This document shows, piece after piece, positions 1 through 7,351 of a stretch of DNA of 14,043 nucleotides. The notes under the pieces are model-generated. The model saw nothing but the letters and a program-made list of their open reading frames with translations, was not told the origin of the DNA and did not search any database. The position numbers were made by a program, and so were the translations under genes. This stretch comes from an uncultured Clostridia bacterium (lineage in GTDB: Bacteria; Bacillota; Clostridia; Peptostreptococcales; Anaerovoracaceae): the NCBI GenBank assembly GCA_938045615.1, contig CALIBC010000122.1:1-14043 (forward strand), given 5' to 3'. Numbering within the stretch: the stretch's first letter is position 1; the number at the start of each line of letters is the position of its first letter.

Positions 1-456
1 CAAAAGCTGCGTGCATGGCAGGCGAATATCGCCTATGTTCCGCAGTCGATTTATCTGACTGATGCGACCATTCGCGAGAATGTGGCATTAGGAGAAGCCC
101 CCGATGAAATTGATGATGCGCGGGTTCATAAAGCACTTGCGATGGCGGAACTTGATGCATTTGTAAATGCCCAGCCAAAGGGAATCGAAACGATGGTCGG
201 CGAACGGGGTGTCAAGCTCTCCGGCGGACAGCGGCAGCGTATCGGCATTGCGCGTGCGATCTATCAGCAGCCGGAGGTCCTAATTCTTGACGAAGCGACC
301 TCTGCACTTGATACGGAGACGGAAAAGAGCATCACGGATACGATACTGAAGTTCAAAGGACAGATCACGATCATTGCGATCGCACACCGTGTGAGTACGC
401 TGGTAGAATGTGATTTTAAGGTGCGGTTTGAGGGAGGGAGGACAGAGATACTGTGA
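1..456 (+). CDS. ABC exporter ATPase domain, C-terminal part (5' truncated by window edge)
   Basis: The reading frame is open from base 1, so the gene starts upstream. The visible 151 residues are the second half of an ABC nucleotide-binding domain. They show a Q-loop (YVPQS, Q15 of the fragment), the ABC signature LSGGQ (73-77), Walker B VLILDE with catalytic Glu (93-98), a D-loop (SALD) and the H-loop histidine (AHR, H129). The protein ends about 20 residues after the H-loop, as in half-transporters with an N-terminal membrane domain (MsbA/PglK-type). Such proteins flip lipid-linked glycans or export lipids at the inner membrane. At the head of a sugar locus a glycan flippase is a reasonable guess, but substrate and membrane domain are not visible. 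The ATPase assignment is near certain; the flippase role is inference. Confidence 0.93.
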   Translation, partial: QKLRAWQANIAYVPQSIYLTDATIRENVALGEAPDEIDDARVHKALAMAELDAFVNAQPKGIETMVGERGVKLSGGQRQRIGIARAIYQQPEVLILDEATSALDTETEKSITDTILKFKGQITIIAIAHRVSTLVECDFKVRFEGGRTEIL

Positions 457-665
457 CGAGATGATGCGTAATTCAAGCGAGGGAGGGGAGGTGAGGCGTG
501 TAAATCTTGGCGAGGAGCGGAAAATTGAAGTCCTATAGGAAACGCCAATGCCGTGAAAGTGGCACTATACCGAATTATTCCGCGTGCTGGATGAAAGTGG
601 TGGACTGACTGAATAGTTGTTAGTATGATTGGGAAAAATCTTTATTGAAGAAAGGATAGAAAAAG

Positions 666-1325
666 ATGATCAACCGTTTTGATGAAAGCAAGGCATTTGA
701 CTATGAAAATGGATTTTACCTGACCTCATCGGTTAGCCGCATGGGGAATATCCTATCGCACTATGAACTATATAAGAAAATTATGGATCTCCCTGGTGCT
801 ATTGTGGAATGTGGTGTTTTTCGTGGGGGGGCGCTTATTCAGTTTGCCAGTTTTCGAGAATTGCTTGAGACAGAGAATTCCAGAAAAATTATTGGTTTTG
901 ATGTTTTTGGTGAGTTTCCGGAAGCAAAAAATACGGCAGATCAGGAATTTCGTGAAGCATGGGTACGAGAAACGAAGAATGAATTTTTGACGAAGGAAGA
1001 ACTCTTGCAAAGTTTTTCACATAAGAAGATCGGTAATGTCGAACTGGTGAAGGGCGATATTTTAGAAACTGCCAGACAGTATGTCGAGGAACATCCCGAA
1101 TTAAAGATTGCACTCCTACATATCGATACCGATATCTATGAGCCAGCGAAAGAGGCTCTTGAAGTCTTTTATGATCGTGTAGTAAAAGGAGGCATCGTGG
1201 CGTTTGATGACTATGGAACAGTTGGTGGAGAGACATGGGCAGCAGATGAGTTTTTTGGAGAATCGAAACCGGAGCTTCGAAAATTCCGCTTTGCGAATGG
1301 AAAGCCGAGTTATCTTATTCGATGA
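666..1325 (+). CDS. TylF/macrocin O-methyltransferase family SAM-dependent methyltransferase
   Basis: A 219-residue protein with the hallmarks of the TylF/NovP class. The SAM-binding glycine loop is VECGVFRGG (47-55). An acidic strand end follows (IGFDVFGEF, 77-85). HIDTDIYEP (152-160) and FDDYG (180-184) supply the aspartates that bind Mg2+ in characterised members. Family members methylate sugar hydroxyls in antibiotics and surface glycans, so an O-methyltransferase acting on a glycan or sugar nucleotide is likely; the acceptor is unknown. The start is an ATG preceded by an AAAGGA-like ribosome site about 10 bases upstream. The gene is intact and is the only methyltransferase here without a lesion. 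It stands about 210 bp after the ABC gene and about 100 bp before the next, so cotranscription is possible but not shown. Confidence 0.88.
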   Translation: MINRFDESKAFDYENGFYLTSSVSRMGNILSHYELYKKIMDLPGAIVECGVFRGGALIQFASFRELLETENSRKIIGFDVFGEFPEAKNTADQEFREAWVRETKNEFLTKEELLQSFSHKKIGNVELVKGDILETARQYVEEHPELKIALLHIDTDIYEPAKEALEVFYDRVVKGGIVAFDDYGTVGGETWAADEFFGESKPELRKFRFANGKPSYLIR

Positions 1326-1430
1326 TTTTACAATCAACCTACCGGATCGACTCGTTTTGCCGTTAGACTATGGTCCATGATAGATTACCTAGCGAAAGAA
1401 AGTTTTTGATGCAAGCTTTTGGAGGCTCGT

Positions 1431-2293
1431 ATGAAATTAGATACATGTTTCCTTTGTAAGTCAGATGAGTATATCACATTGCACAAAGGCACACGGGGAG
1501 GGCACAATGACATCGATGTTCTCAAATGTGCAAAATGTGGTCTCGTTCGTCTCAGCGAATCGATGGACGATAGTATGTCCTTTTATGAAAACTCAGGCAT
1601 GCGAAAGTGTGCCGGTGAACTTATAGGAGATCTTCGTATATCAACACGAAAAGATGATGAGCGTCGTTATCTTTTTGCAGAAAATATGATAGAAGGAAAA
1701 GCACTTCTTGATTTTGGTTGTGGGGATGGTGGTTTCTTATTACGAGCCAAAGAAATTGCGAAGTATGTAGAGGGGGGGGTGAACTGGAAGCGGAAATACG
1801 CCGACAGATCAATGAAGAGGGGATCGTTTGCAAAAAGTCCTTGGCAGATACAGGAAAATTTGACGTAATTACTGCATTTCATCTGCTGGAGCATTTAGAA
1901 AATCCGCTTACATACCTTGCGGAAATGAAGAAACATCTAGTACCGTCAGGAATGTTGCTTCTAGAAGTCCCCAATGCAGATGGTGCTTTGCTAAAGCTTT
2001 ATCAGTCGAGTGCGTTTGCTGATTTTACATACTGGCATTGCCATGTCTACCTTTACACCAACGCAACACTTGCCGAACTCGCGAAACAGGCAGGATTTAA
2101 AGTTGTATTTATAGAACAAGTACAGCGCTACCCACTTGCCAATCATCTGCACTGGCTGGCAAAAGGAAAGCCTGGTGGACATCATGTGTGGACATATTTG
2201 CAAGATGATGCATTGGATAAAGCATATGGTGATAAACTGGCAGGTCTTGGCATGGCAGATACCATCATAGCAGACTTTGCAGCTCTTTCATGA
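1431..2293 (+). pseudogene. Zinc-ribbon class I SAM methyltransferase, frameshifted at a G8 tract (decayed or phase-variable)
   Basis: Two overlapping frames together encode one protein of about 287 residues. The start ATG at 1431 has GGAGG 5 bases upstream, better than the in-frame TTG at 1419. The N-terminus carries C6-x2-C9 and C33-x2-C36, a probable zinc ribbon, followed by the SAM loop DFGCGDGGFL (94-103). At the G8 run (1772-1779) the frame is lost and the first frame ends at 1868. The other frame resumes as GELEAEIRRQ, ITAFHLLEHLENP and LLLEVPNADG, typical post-SAM-motif methyltransferase sequence. It runs to the TGA at 2291-2293. Nine or six G residues instead of eight would join both halves. 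A sugar C- or O-methyltransferase role is inferred from context. As written the gene is off; it could be phase-variable, a pseudogene, or a sequencing error. Confidence 0.85.
1772..1779 (+). repeat. G8 homopolymer inside the methyltransferase reading frame
   Basis: Eight consecutive G residues interrupt the methyltransferase exactly where its frame changes. With nine or six G the protein reads through as VEG(G)(G)ELE. Poly-G tracts of this length are slippage hotspots, and they switch surface-glycan methyltransferase genes in Campylobacter. Whether this tract varies in this organism cannot be seen from one sequence. Confidence 0.7.
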
Positions 2294-2333
2294 GCTATAA
2301 GTAGATGTATTCTGCAGAAAGGGATTAATTTAT

Positions 2334-3215
2334 ATGATTAAACAAAACGTTCAATTAGGAAATCAGATGATCACAGAAGGATCTAAGCCATATTTGATTG
2401 CAGAAATCGGAATCAATCATAATGGAGATCTTCAGATTGCCAAGAAACTCATGGATGCGGCAAATGCATGCCAATGGGACTGTGTAAAATTCCAAAAACG
2501 GGAGCCGGATATCGCTGTTCCTGAGGCACAAAAGAATGTTATGCGCGATACGCCATGGGGGCGCATGACCTACTTAGAGTATAAAAAACATGTTGAATTT
2601 GGAGATAGCGAATATAGCTATATCAAGATGTATTGCGCGGAAAAACCAATCGATTGGACGGCCTCTCCATGGGACATTCCGAGCTTGCGATTTCTTTTGA
2701 AGTATGATGTTCCATTCATCAAAATGGCATCGGCAACACTCACGAACGATGAACTTTTATCTGAGGCGGCCAGATCCGGAAAACCCCTTGTCGTGTCGAC
2801 GGGCATGAGTACATGGGAAGAAATCGACCATGCCGTGGGGATTCTTGAGAAGGAGGCTACGGGTGGATTCATTCTCATGCACACGAATTCCAGCTATCCG
2901 ACGCCGTACGATGAAATTAACCTCAGGATGATTGCGACACTAAGAAACCGTTATCGTTGCCTTGTCGGATACAGCGGACATGAGCAGGACCTTGAGCCAA
3001 CGGTTGCCGCCGTCGTATTGGGGGCATGTGTCATAGAGCGGCATGTCACGCTCTCACACCACATGTGGGGGACAGACCAGGCATCAAGCCTTACTGTGCC
3101 GGCTATGGGGATGCTTCGTGGTCGTATTGCAGAGGTTAAGACGATGATGGGCACGGGAGAGCGTGTGTTGGGGGCGGAGGAGCAAAAAGTCCGCTTGAAG
3201 TTAAGAGGGTGCTAA
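2334..3215 (+). CDS. NeuB-family nonulosonic acid (sialic-acid-like) synthase, lacking the SAF domain
   Basis: A 293-residue member of the NeuB TIM-barrel family, which condenses phosphoenolpyruvate with an acylamino-sugar or sugar phosphate to give a nine-carbon 2-keto acid. Visible family motifs are AEIGINHNG (23-31), VKFQK (51-55), a STGMS strand (155-159), HTNSSYPTP (183-191), and GYSGH with H216 and ERH with H237. These histidines match the two metal ligands of characterised NeuB. The usual GPDH loop reads GTDQ here (246-249). The protein stops right after the barrel (KLRGC) and has no C-terminal antifreeze-like SAF domain, which normally adds about 60 residues. The start ATG has AAAGGGA 9 bases upstream. 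The stop codon is 2 bp before the cytidylyltransferase start, indicating an operon. Family assignment is firm; the substrate (ManNAc, a dideoxy diamino sugar, or a sugar 6-phosphate) is open. Confidence 0.92.
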   Translation: MIKQNVQLGNQMITEGSKPYLIAEIGINHNGDLQIAKKLMDAANACQWDCVKFQKREPDIAVPEAQKNVMRDTPWGRMTYLEYKKHVEFGDSEYSYIKMYCAEKPIDWTASPWDIPSLRFLLKYDVPFIKMASATLTNDELLSEAARSGKPLVVSTGMSTWEEIDHAVGILEKEATGGFILMHTNSSYPTPYDEINLRMIATLRNRYRCLVGYSGHEQDLEPTVAAVVLGACVIERHVTLSHHMWGTDQASSLTVPAMGMLRGRIAEVKTMMGTGERVLGAEEQKVRLKLRGC

Positions 3216-3217
3216 GT

Positions 3218-3985
3218 ATGAAAAAAGGGATATTTATCACGATACGGAAAGACTCCAGCCGTCTGCCAAACAAAGCGGTACGAGAAATTTTGGGTCATCC
3301 CGTCATGGAACTCATCATCAAGCGAGCAAAGCTGGCAAAAAACTTTGATGCTGTAATCATCTGCACGACGACGCGTCCCATCGATGATGAAATCGAAGAA
3401 ATCGCAAAACGAAATGGAGCACTTGTCTATCGTGGCTCCTTACATGATAAATTGGAGCGCTGGAACGGAGCGGCGAAGGCGTTTGGTATAGACTATATCG
3501 TTACCTTTGATGGAGATGATCTCTTTTGCGAACCAAAGTTGCTGGATATGGGCGCTGAACAAATCGAAACACGGGGGCTGGATTTCATTGAAGCTCCGCA
3601 AGGTCTGATTTGCGGGGCGTTTACATATGCCTTTACAGCAAAAGCGCTGGATAAAGTCTGCGAGATCAAGGCGTCGGAAGACACAGAGATGATGTGGACG
3701 TATTTTAAGGACTCGGGACTGTTTAATACCGGTGTGTTGGAAAATGTACCCGCCATATACTTCAGTGACGAAATTCGCAGCACGCTTGACTACCCGGAGG
3801 ACTTTGAATTCTACACGAACATATTCGAACATTTTCAATGCGAAGAGAACGACGTTGATTTGGCGGATATTGTCAAATATCTGCGCGAGCATCCGGAGAT
3901 TGCAAAGATCAACATTGGCCGTCAGCAGGAATTTCTTGCTAATCAGCAGGCGAAAATGCATCTTGTACTTAAGGAAAAGGGGTAA
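3218..3985 (+). CDS. CMP-sugar cytidylyltransferase (NeuA/SpsF-like, CTP_transf_3 fold)
   Basis: A 255-residue nucleotidyltransferase that should activate the keto acid made by the preceding synthase to a CMP-sugar. The N-terminal nucleotide-binding segment reads TIRKDSSRLPNKAV, a variant of the R-x-x-S-x-R-L-P-x-K signature. It is followed by the Rossmann-like IICTTTR and the central YIVTFDGDD strand, whose aspartates correspond to the metal-binding site in this fold. An in-frame GTG at 3209 would overlap the synthase gene. The ATG at 3218 is preferred because AAGAGGG lies 8 bases upstream. The sequence resembles SpsF/PseF-type enzymes more than canonical Neu5Ac synthetases, consistent with an unusual sugar. 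The next gene starts 5 bp downstream, so the two are surely cotranscribed. The nucleotide (CTP) is inferred from family and neighbour. Confidence 0.88.
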   Translation: MKKGIFITIRKDSSRLPNKAVREILGHPVMELIIKRAKLAKNFDAVIICTTTRPIDDEIEEIAKRNGALVYRGSLHDKLERWNGAAKAFGIDYIVTFDGDDLFCEPKLLDMGAEQIETRGLDFIEAPQGLICGAFTYAFTAKALDKVCEIKASEDTEMMWTYFKDSGLFNTGVLENVPAIYFSDEIRSTLDYPEDFEFYTNIFEHFQCEENDVDLADIVKYLREHPEIAKINIGRQQEFLANQQAKMHLVLKEKG

Positions 3986-3990
3986 GTGAC

Positions 3991-5208
3991 ATGAATGAAA
4001 TCAGAAATCCGTCAAAATACCTTGGGAACGAACTTAAATATCTTGCAAATGTTTTAGAAGGACAGGCATGGTCTGCTACGATGGGGAGTTGGGTGCATGG
4101 ACTGGAAGCGGCGTTTGCCAAGAAGATTGGCACGCGCTATGGCGTTGCGGTCAATTCCGGCACGGCTGCACTACATATGGCACTTGAAACTGTTGGCGTA
4201 GAGCCGGGTGATGAGGTCATATCACCTGCTGTTACCGTTATTATGGACAGTACGGCGACAATTCATGCCAATGCTATCCCTGTTTATGCAGACGTGGATG
4301 AAAAGACTTTTTTGATAGATCCGGATGATTTTGAAAGAAAGATCACACCGAAGACGAAGGCAGTTATTGTTGTGTCTCTTTACGGGGCATCCCCGGACTA
4401 TGAGCGTATTTTGCGTATCGCAAAGGCACATCATATTGCTGTCATTGAGGACAACGCACAGGCTGTATTGAGCCAGTATCATGGTAAGACGCTCGGTACC
4501 ATCGGTGATATCTCTTGCTTTAGCTTTGAAAACTCCAAGCATATTTCTTGTGGAGAAGGCGGAATGCTCCTGACGAACAACGAAGAATATGCAGAAAAGG
4601 CACGCAAAATTGGCGGGCATGGCTTTAAAAACCTCAAAGCTGACGAAGGGCGCGTACGCTATACAAACAAGGAAATGTTCCAAAATCCGAAATATAAGCG
4701 CCATGACGCTCTCGGTTGGAACTACCGCATGCCTGAATTTGCAGCTGCCGTTGCATCGGCGCAGTTAGAGCGCGTCGAGCAATTCGTAAGACTTCGGCAG
4801 GAGAGCGCGAAGATTTTCATGGAGGCAATTGCCGATTGCCCGTACATGACAGCACAGGAGAACCTCCCTGATACAATCAACACCTATTATTCCTTGGGTA
4901 TCGTTTATGATGGTGAAGAGGCAATTGGTATCCCCTGGGTAGATTTTCGTAAGGAATATGTCGAGATGGGAGGAGACGGATTTTATGGCGCATGGAGCGT
5001 TCCCTACCTCGAACCGGTTATGGCAGAAGGGATATTTAAAAAGCGTCTCCCTGCGATCTATGGGGATATCCACTACGAGGAAGGGCTCTGCCCACATGCA
5101 GAACGAGTGCAGAAAAAGATCATGCAGTTTAAGACCAATTATCGTGATCTTGACCTCGCAAAGCAAAAGGCAGAAGTTCTTAAGAAATTGATCCAGAAGT
5201 ATAAATAG
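3991..5208 (+). CDS. DegT/DnrJ/EryC1-type PLP-dependent sugar aminotransferase
   Basis: A 405-residue fold-type I aminotransferase. Signature elements are NSGTAAL (55-61), which holds the PLP phosphate, IEDNAQ with D154 pairing to the pyridine nitrogen, and SFENSKHISCGEGGM with the Schiff-base lysine at K183. Members transfer an amino group from glutamate to keto-sugars on nucleotides, or, as in KdnA of Shewanella, to an oxidised 3-deoxy-octulosonate. The protein is somewhat longer than the usual 370-390 residues, with extra sequence around 215-240. It sits 5 bp after the cytidylyltransferase and 39 bp before a dehydrogenase. An oxidation-plus-transamination pair acting on the same sugar is the natural reading. 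Which carbon is aminated, and at what stage, cannot be told from the sequence. Confidence 0.92.
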   Translation: MNEIRNPSKYLGNELKYLANVLEGQAWSATMGSWVHGLEAAFAKKIGTRYGVAVNSGTAALHMALETVGVEPGDEVISPAVTVIMDSTATIHANAIPVYADVDEKTFLIDPDDFERKITPKTKAVIVVSLYGASPDYERILRIAKAHHIAVIEDNAQAVLSQYHGKTLGTIGDISCFSFENSKHISCGEGGMLLTNNEEYAEKARKIGGHGFKNLKADEGRVRYTNKEMFQNPKYKRHDALGWNYRMPEFAAAVASAQLERVEQFVRLRQESAKIFMEAIADCPYMTAQENLPDTINTYYSLGIVYDGEEAIGIPWVDFRKEYVEMGGDGFYGAWSVPYLEPVMAEGIFKKRLPAIYGDIHYEEGLCPHAERVQKKIMQFKTNYRDLDLAKQKAEVLKKLIQKYK

Positions 5209-5247
5209 CCCACGTACACTTATATCTATGTGCAGAAAGGCAATATA

Positions 5248-6090
5248 ATGAAAACAAAATATACAAAGCGATTTGAGATCAAAGATCGCATTTGTGTGAT
5301 CACGGGGGGTGGAGGGTTGCTGGCAAGGCGTCATGCCGAGGCTGTTATCGAAGGTGATGGTATTCCTGTGCTCCTCGACATAGCTTCTGACGGGATGGAA
5401 AGGATTGTTTCCATTCTACGTGAGGAGTATGGCTCAGACGTGCGAATAGAAACGTTGGTTGTCGACATTACGAACCGTACAGGCTTGGAGAATATCTGTG
5501 AGCAGCTTGTCGAGAAATATGGACATATCGATATTTTGATCAACAATGCAGCGAACAACCCGAAGATGGAAGGTGGCTCGAACAATCTTGGTGCAATGCG
5601 CTTTCATAACTTCCCGTTAGATGTATGGGAACAGGATATCGCCGTGGGGCTAACGGGAGCGATGCTCTGTGCACAAGTTTTCGGTAGACAGATGGAAGTA
5701 CAGGGACATGGCATCATATTGAATATTTCTTCGGACTATGGGATCATTGCGCCCGATCAGCGCGTGTATCGAAAAAAAGGGCTTTCAGACGATGAACAGA
5801 TGGTAAAGCCGGCATCGTATTCCGTCGTCAAACACGGCATTATCGGACTGACGAAATACCTGTCTGCTTACTGGGCGGACAGGGGGATTCGGGTGAATAC
5901 ACTGTGCCCCGCGAGTCTGAGTAATGGGCAGCCCGACGAGTTTGTCCAAAAATTGAGCAAGCGTATACCGATGGGAAGAATGAGTCATCCAGATGAATAC
6001 GTGTGTACGATTCTTTATCTCATATCGGATGCATCTTCTTATATGACTGGCTCGACTGTAGTCGTGGACGGTGGAAGAACAAGTTGGTAA
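5248..6090 (+). CDS. Short-chain dehydrogenase/reductase (SDR), possibly PtmA-like
   Basis: A classical SDR of 280 residues. It has the nucleotide loop TGGGGLLA (19-26), an acidic residue after beta-2 (D44) suggesting NAD(H) preference, and NNAAN (99-103). A serine pair (ISS, 160-162) and Y191-x3-K195 complete the catalytic set, followed by GIRVNTLCPAS and the C-terminal VVVDGGRTSW. The ATG at 5248 is chosen over an upstream in-frame GTG at 5230 because AGAAAGG sits 7 bases before it. It follows the aminotransferase and would supply, or reduce, a keto-sugar. In Campylobacter an SDR of this kind (PtmA) sits in the legionaminic acid gene set, which makes the comparison attractive but unproven. 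The enzyme class is certain; substrate and direction are not. Confidence 0.9.
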   Translation: MKTKYTKRFEIKDRICVITGGGGLLARRHAEAVIEGDGIPVLLDIASDGMERIVSILREEYGSDVRIETLVVDITNRTGLENICEQLVEKYGHIDILINNAANNPKMEGGSNNLGAMRFHNFPLDVWEQDIAVGLTGAMLCAQVFGRQMEVQGHGIILNISSDYGIIAPDQRVYRKKGLSDDEQMVKPASYSVVKHGIIGLTKYLSAYWADRGIRVNTLCPASLSNGQPDEFVQKLSKRIPMGRMSHPDEYVCTILYLISDASSYMTGSTVVVDGGRTSW

Positions 6091-6107
6091 AGGAGAGGCC
6101 TATATTT

Positions 6108-6806
6108 ATGAAGGATTTAGAATATCATACAAAGCAGTATGAATCTCCAAAAAGAAGCACAGTAGCATTTGTGGATTGGCTAGAAACATTTGAAGTGCTA
6201 GAGAGGTCAAATATTCTTGACATGGCATGTGGAGGAGGGGGCTAACGTCCTCTATATGTCCAAGAGATTTCCCTCCTCAAAGATTCTAGGTATTGATTAT
6301 GACAAGGATTTTCTTGCTCTTGAGTATATTGGGAGAGATAATGCTTCGATAGAATATGGAAATTGGTTTGATATGGATCCGAAGTACATTGGAAAGTTTG
6401 ATGGGATTGTGAGTTTTCAGACTTTACTTGTGTTAAAAGACTATAAGAACCCATTGCGAGCGCTTGCTGAGCTGGAGCCAAAATGGATCGCGCTGACATC
6501 ATTGTTTTATGAGGGGAAAATCAATTTTTACACCGTTGTGGATGATCATGAGCGTAATGATGAAGGCTGGGGAGAGGATGGGAAACGATACTACAATGTA
6601 TATTCACTACCGCTTGTAAAGGAATTTTTAGAGTCACTTGGCTTGGAGACTTTCGATACAAGCGATTCGATATAGATATAGATATCCCAAAGCCAGAACA
6701 ACCACGAATGCAGACCTATACAGTTCAAACCAAGGATGACGTTCGCCTTCAGATATCAGGAGGGCTGCTCATGCCATGGTATTTCATATATGCCAGGAGG
6801 AAATAG
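6108..6806 (+). pseudogene. Class I SAM-dependent methyltransferase with two opposite frameshifts
   Basis: Three reading segments make one protein of about 232 residues. It begins at ATG 6108, with AGGAG about 12 bases upstream. The first frame runs to NILDMACGGG and then hits a stop at 6243-6245. Removing one G from the run 6237-6241 gives LDMACGGGANVLYMSKRFP, an intact SAM loop. The frame continues through VSFQTLLVLKDYKNP until a stop at 6673-6675. From about 6640-6660 the original frame resumes as YKRFDIDIDIPKPEQ and GGLLMPWYFIYARRK, the typical C-terminus of this methyltransferase family, and stops at 6804-6806. One base is therefore gained and one lost. Two independent lesions point to decay or sequence error rather than a simple switch. 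The substrate is unknown; the gene lies inside the sugar operon. Confidence 0.85.
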
Positions 6807-6823
6807 GTGCTTTTATCAATATG

Positions 6824-6830
6824 AAGGAGG
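6824..6830 (+). promoter_or_regulatory. Strong ribosome binding site selecting a TTG start for the HAD phosphatase
   Basis: AAGGAGG followed 8 bases later by an in-frame TTG (6839). It is a better arrangement than for the upstream ATG codons at 6776 and 6821, which have poor or badly spaced sites. Starting at TTG also gives the compact N-terminus usual for KdsC-type phosphatases. Confidence 0.6.
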
Positions 6831-6838
6831 GGCGAGGC

Positions 6839-7351
6839 TTGCAACAGAAAACGATCAATCTCCTCATCATTGACGTAGATGGGACATTGACAGATGGTGG
6901 CATGTATTACGATGATCAAGGTCATGAGTGGAAAAAATTCAATACACGTGACGGAAAAGGAATCGAGCTTTTGCGAGAGCATGGCATTGCCACGATGATT
7001 CTGACTTCGGAGGATACGCCGATTGTTTCCTTCCGTGCAAAGAAGCTGAAGGTTGAGTTTTGCTATATGGGGATCAAGGATAAAAAGGCAAAACTTGATA
7101 GTTTTTTTCAAGAGCATACACGATACGCCTACGAAACATCTGCTTATATAGGAGACGACGTTAATGATGTTGCGGCGATGAAATGCGTTGCTTTTTCAGC
7201 TGTACCAGCGGATGGAGCAGAGAACAATAAAGAAGTGGCAGACTACATTTGTCAACATAAGGGGGGAGAAGGATGTGTACGAGAAGTATGCGAGAGATTG
7301 ATAAAAAAGATTCGAGAAAAAAAGTTGGAATTATCGACTGTACAAATGTAG
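6839..7351 (+). CDS. KdsC-type (HAD subclass C0) sugar-acid phosphatase
   Basis: A 170-residue capless HAD phosphatase counted from the TTG start; in-frame ATGs at 6776 and 6821 would extend it. Motif I is LIIDVDGTLTDGG with nucleophile D12 and acid/base D14. Then come the KdsC-type RDGKGI, motif II TSEDTP, the Lys-containing GIKDKKAKL region and motif IV IGDDVNDVAAM. KdsC hydrolyses Kdo-8-phosphate. Close relatives hydrolyse KDN- or Neu5Ac-9-phosphate, for example BT1713 of Bacteroides, and occur as domains fused to CMP-sialate synthetases. In this neighbourhood a 9-phosphate-type keto acid made by the NeuB homologue is the likely substrate. Its 3' end overlaps the next gene by about 79 bp, implying translational coupling. 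The family is firm; the substrate is inference. Confidence 0.88.
   Translation: MQQKTINLLIIDVDGTLTDGGMYYDDQGHEWKKFNTRDGKGIELLREHGIATMILTSEDTPIVSFRAKKLKVEFCYMGIKDKKAKLDSFFQEHTRYAYETSAYIGDDVNDVAAMKCVAFSAVPADGAENNKEVADYICQHKGGEGCVREVCERLIKKIREKKLELSTVQM

Noticed and set aside
457..665. Possible decayed gene between the ABC transporter and the TylF-like methyltransferase
   Set aside because: Short frames such as VKVALYRIIPRAG can be read but are too short and matchless to support a remnant, and no hairpin or promoter stands out.
1772..1779. Programmed ribosomal frameshifting at the G8 tract instead of a mutation
   Set aside because: No slippery heptamer of the A-AAA-AAG type, stimulatory hairpin or upstream Shine-Dalgarno-like element is evident. 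Tract-length change or error is the simpler explanation.
3440..3961. 173-codon open frame on the minus strand opposite the cytidylyltransferase
   Set aside because: The plus-strand gene is supported by motifs and operon spacing; the antisense product shows no recognisable domain and no ribosome site.
4222..5334. Long minus-strand frames (160 and 189 codons) opposite the aminotransferase
   Set aside because: They are antisense to an intact aminotransferase, Cys- and Leu-rich with no domain pattern, and one runs across an operon junction.
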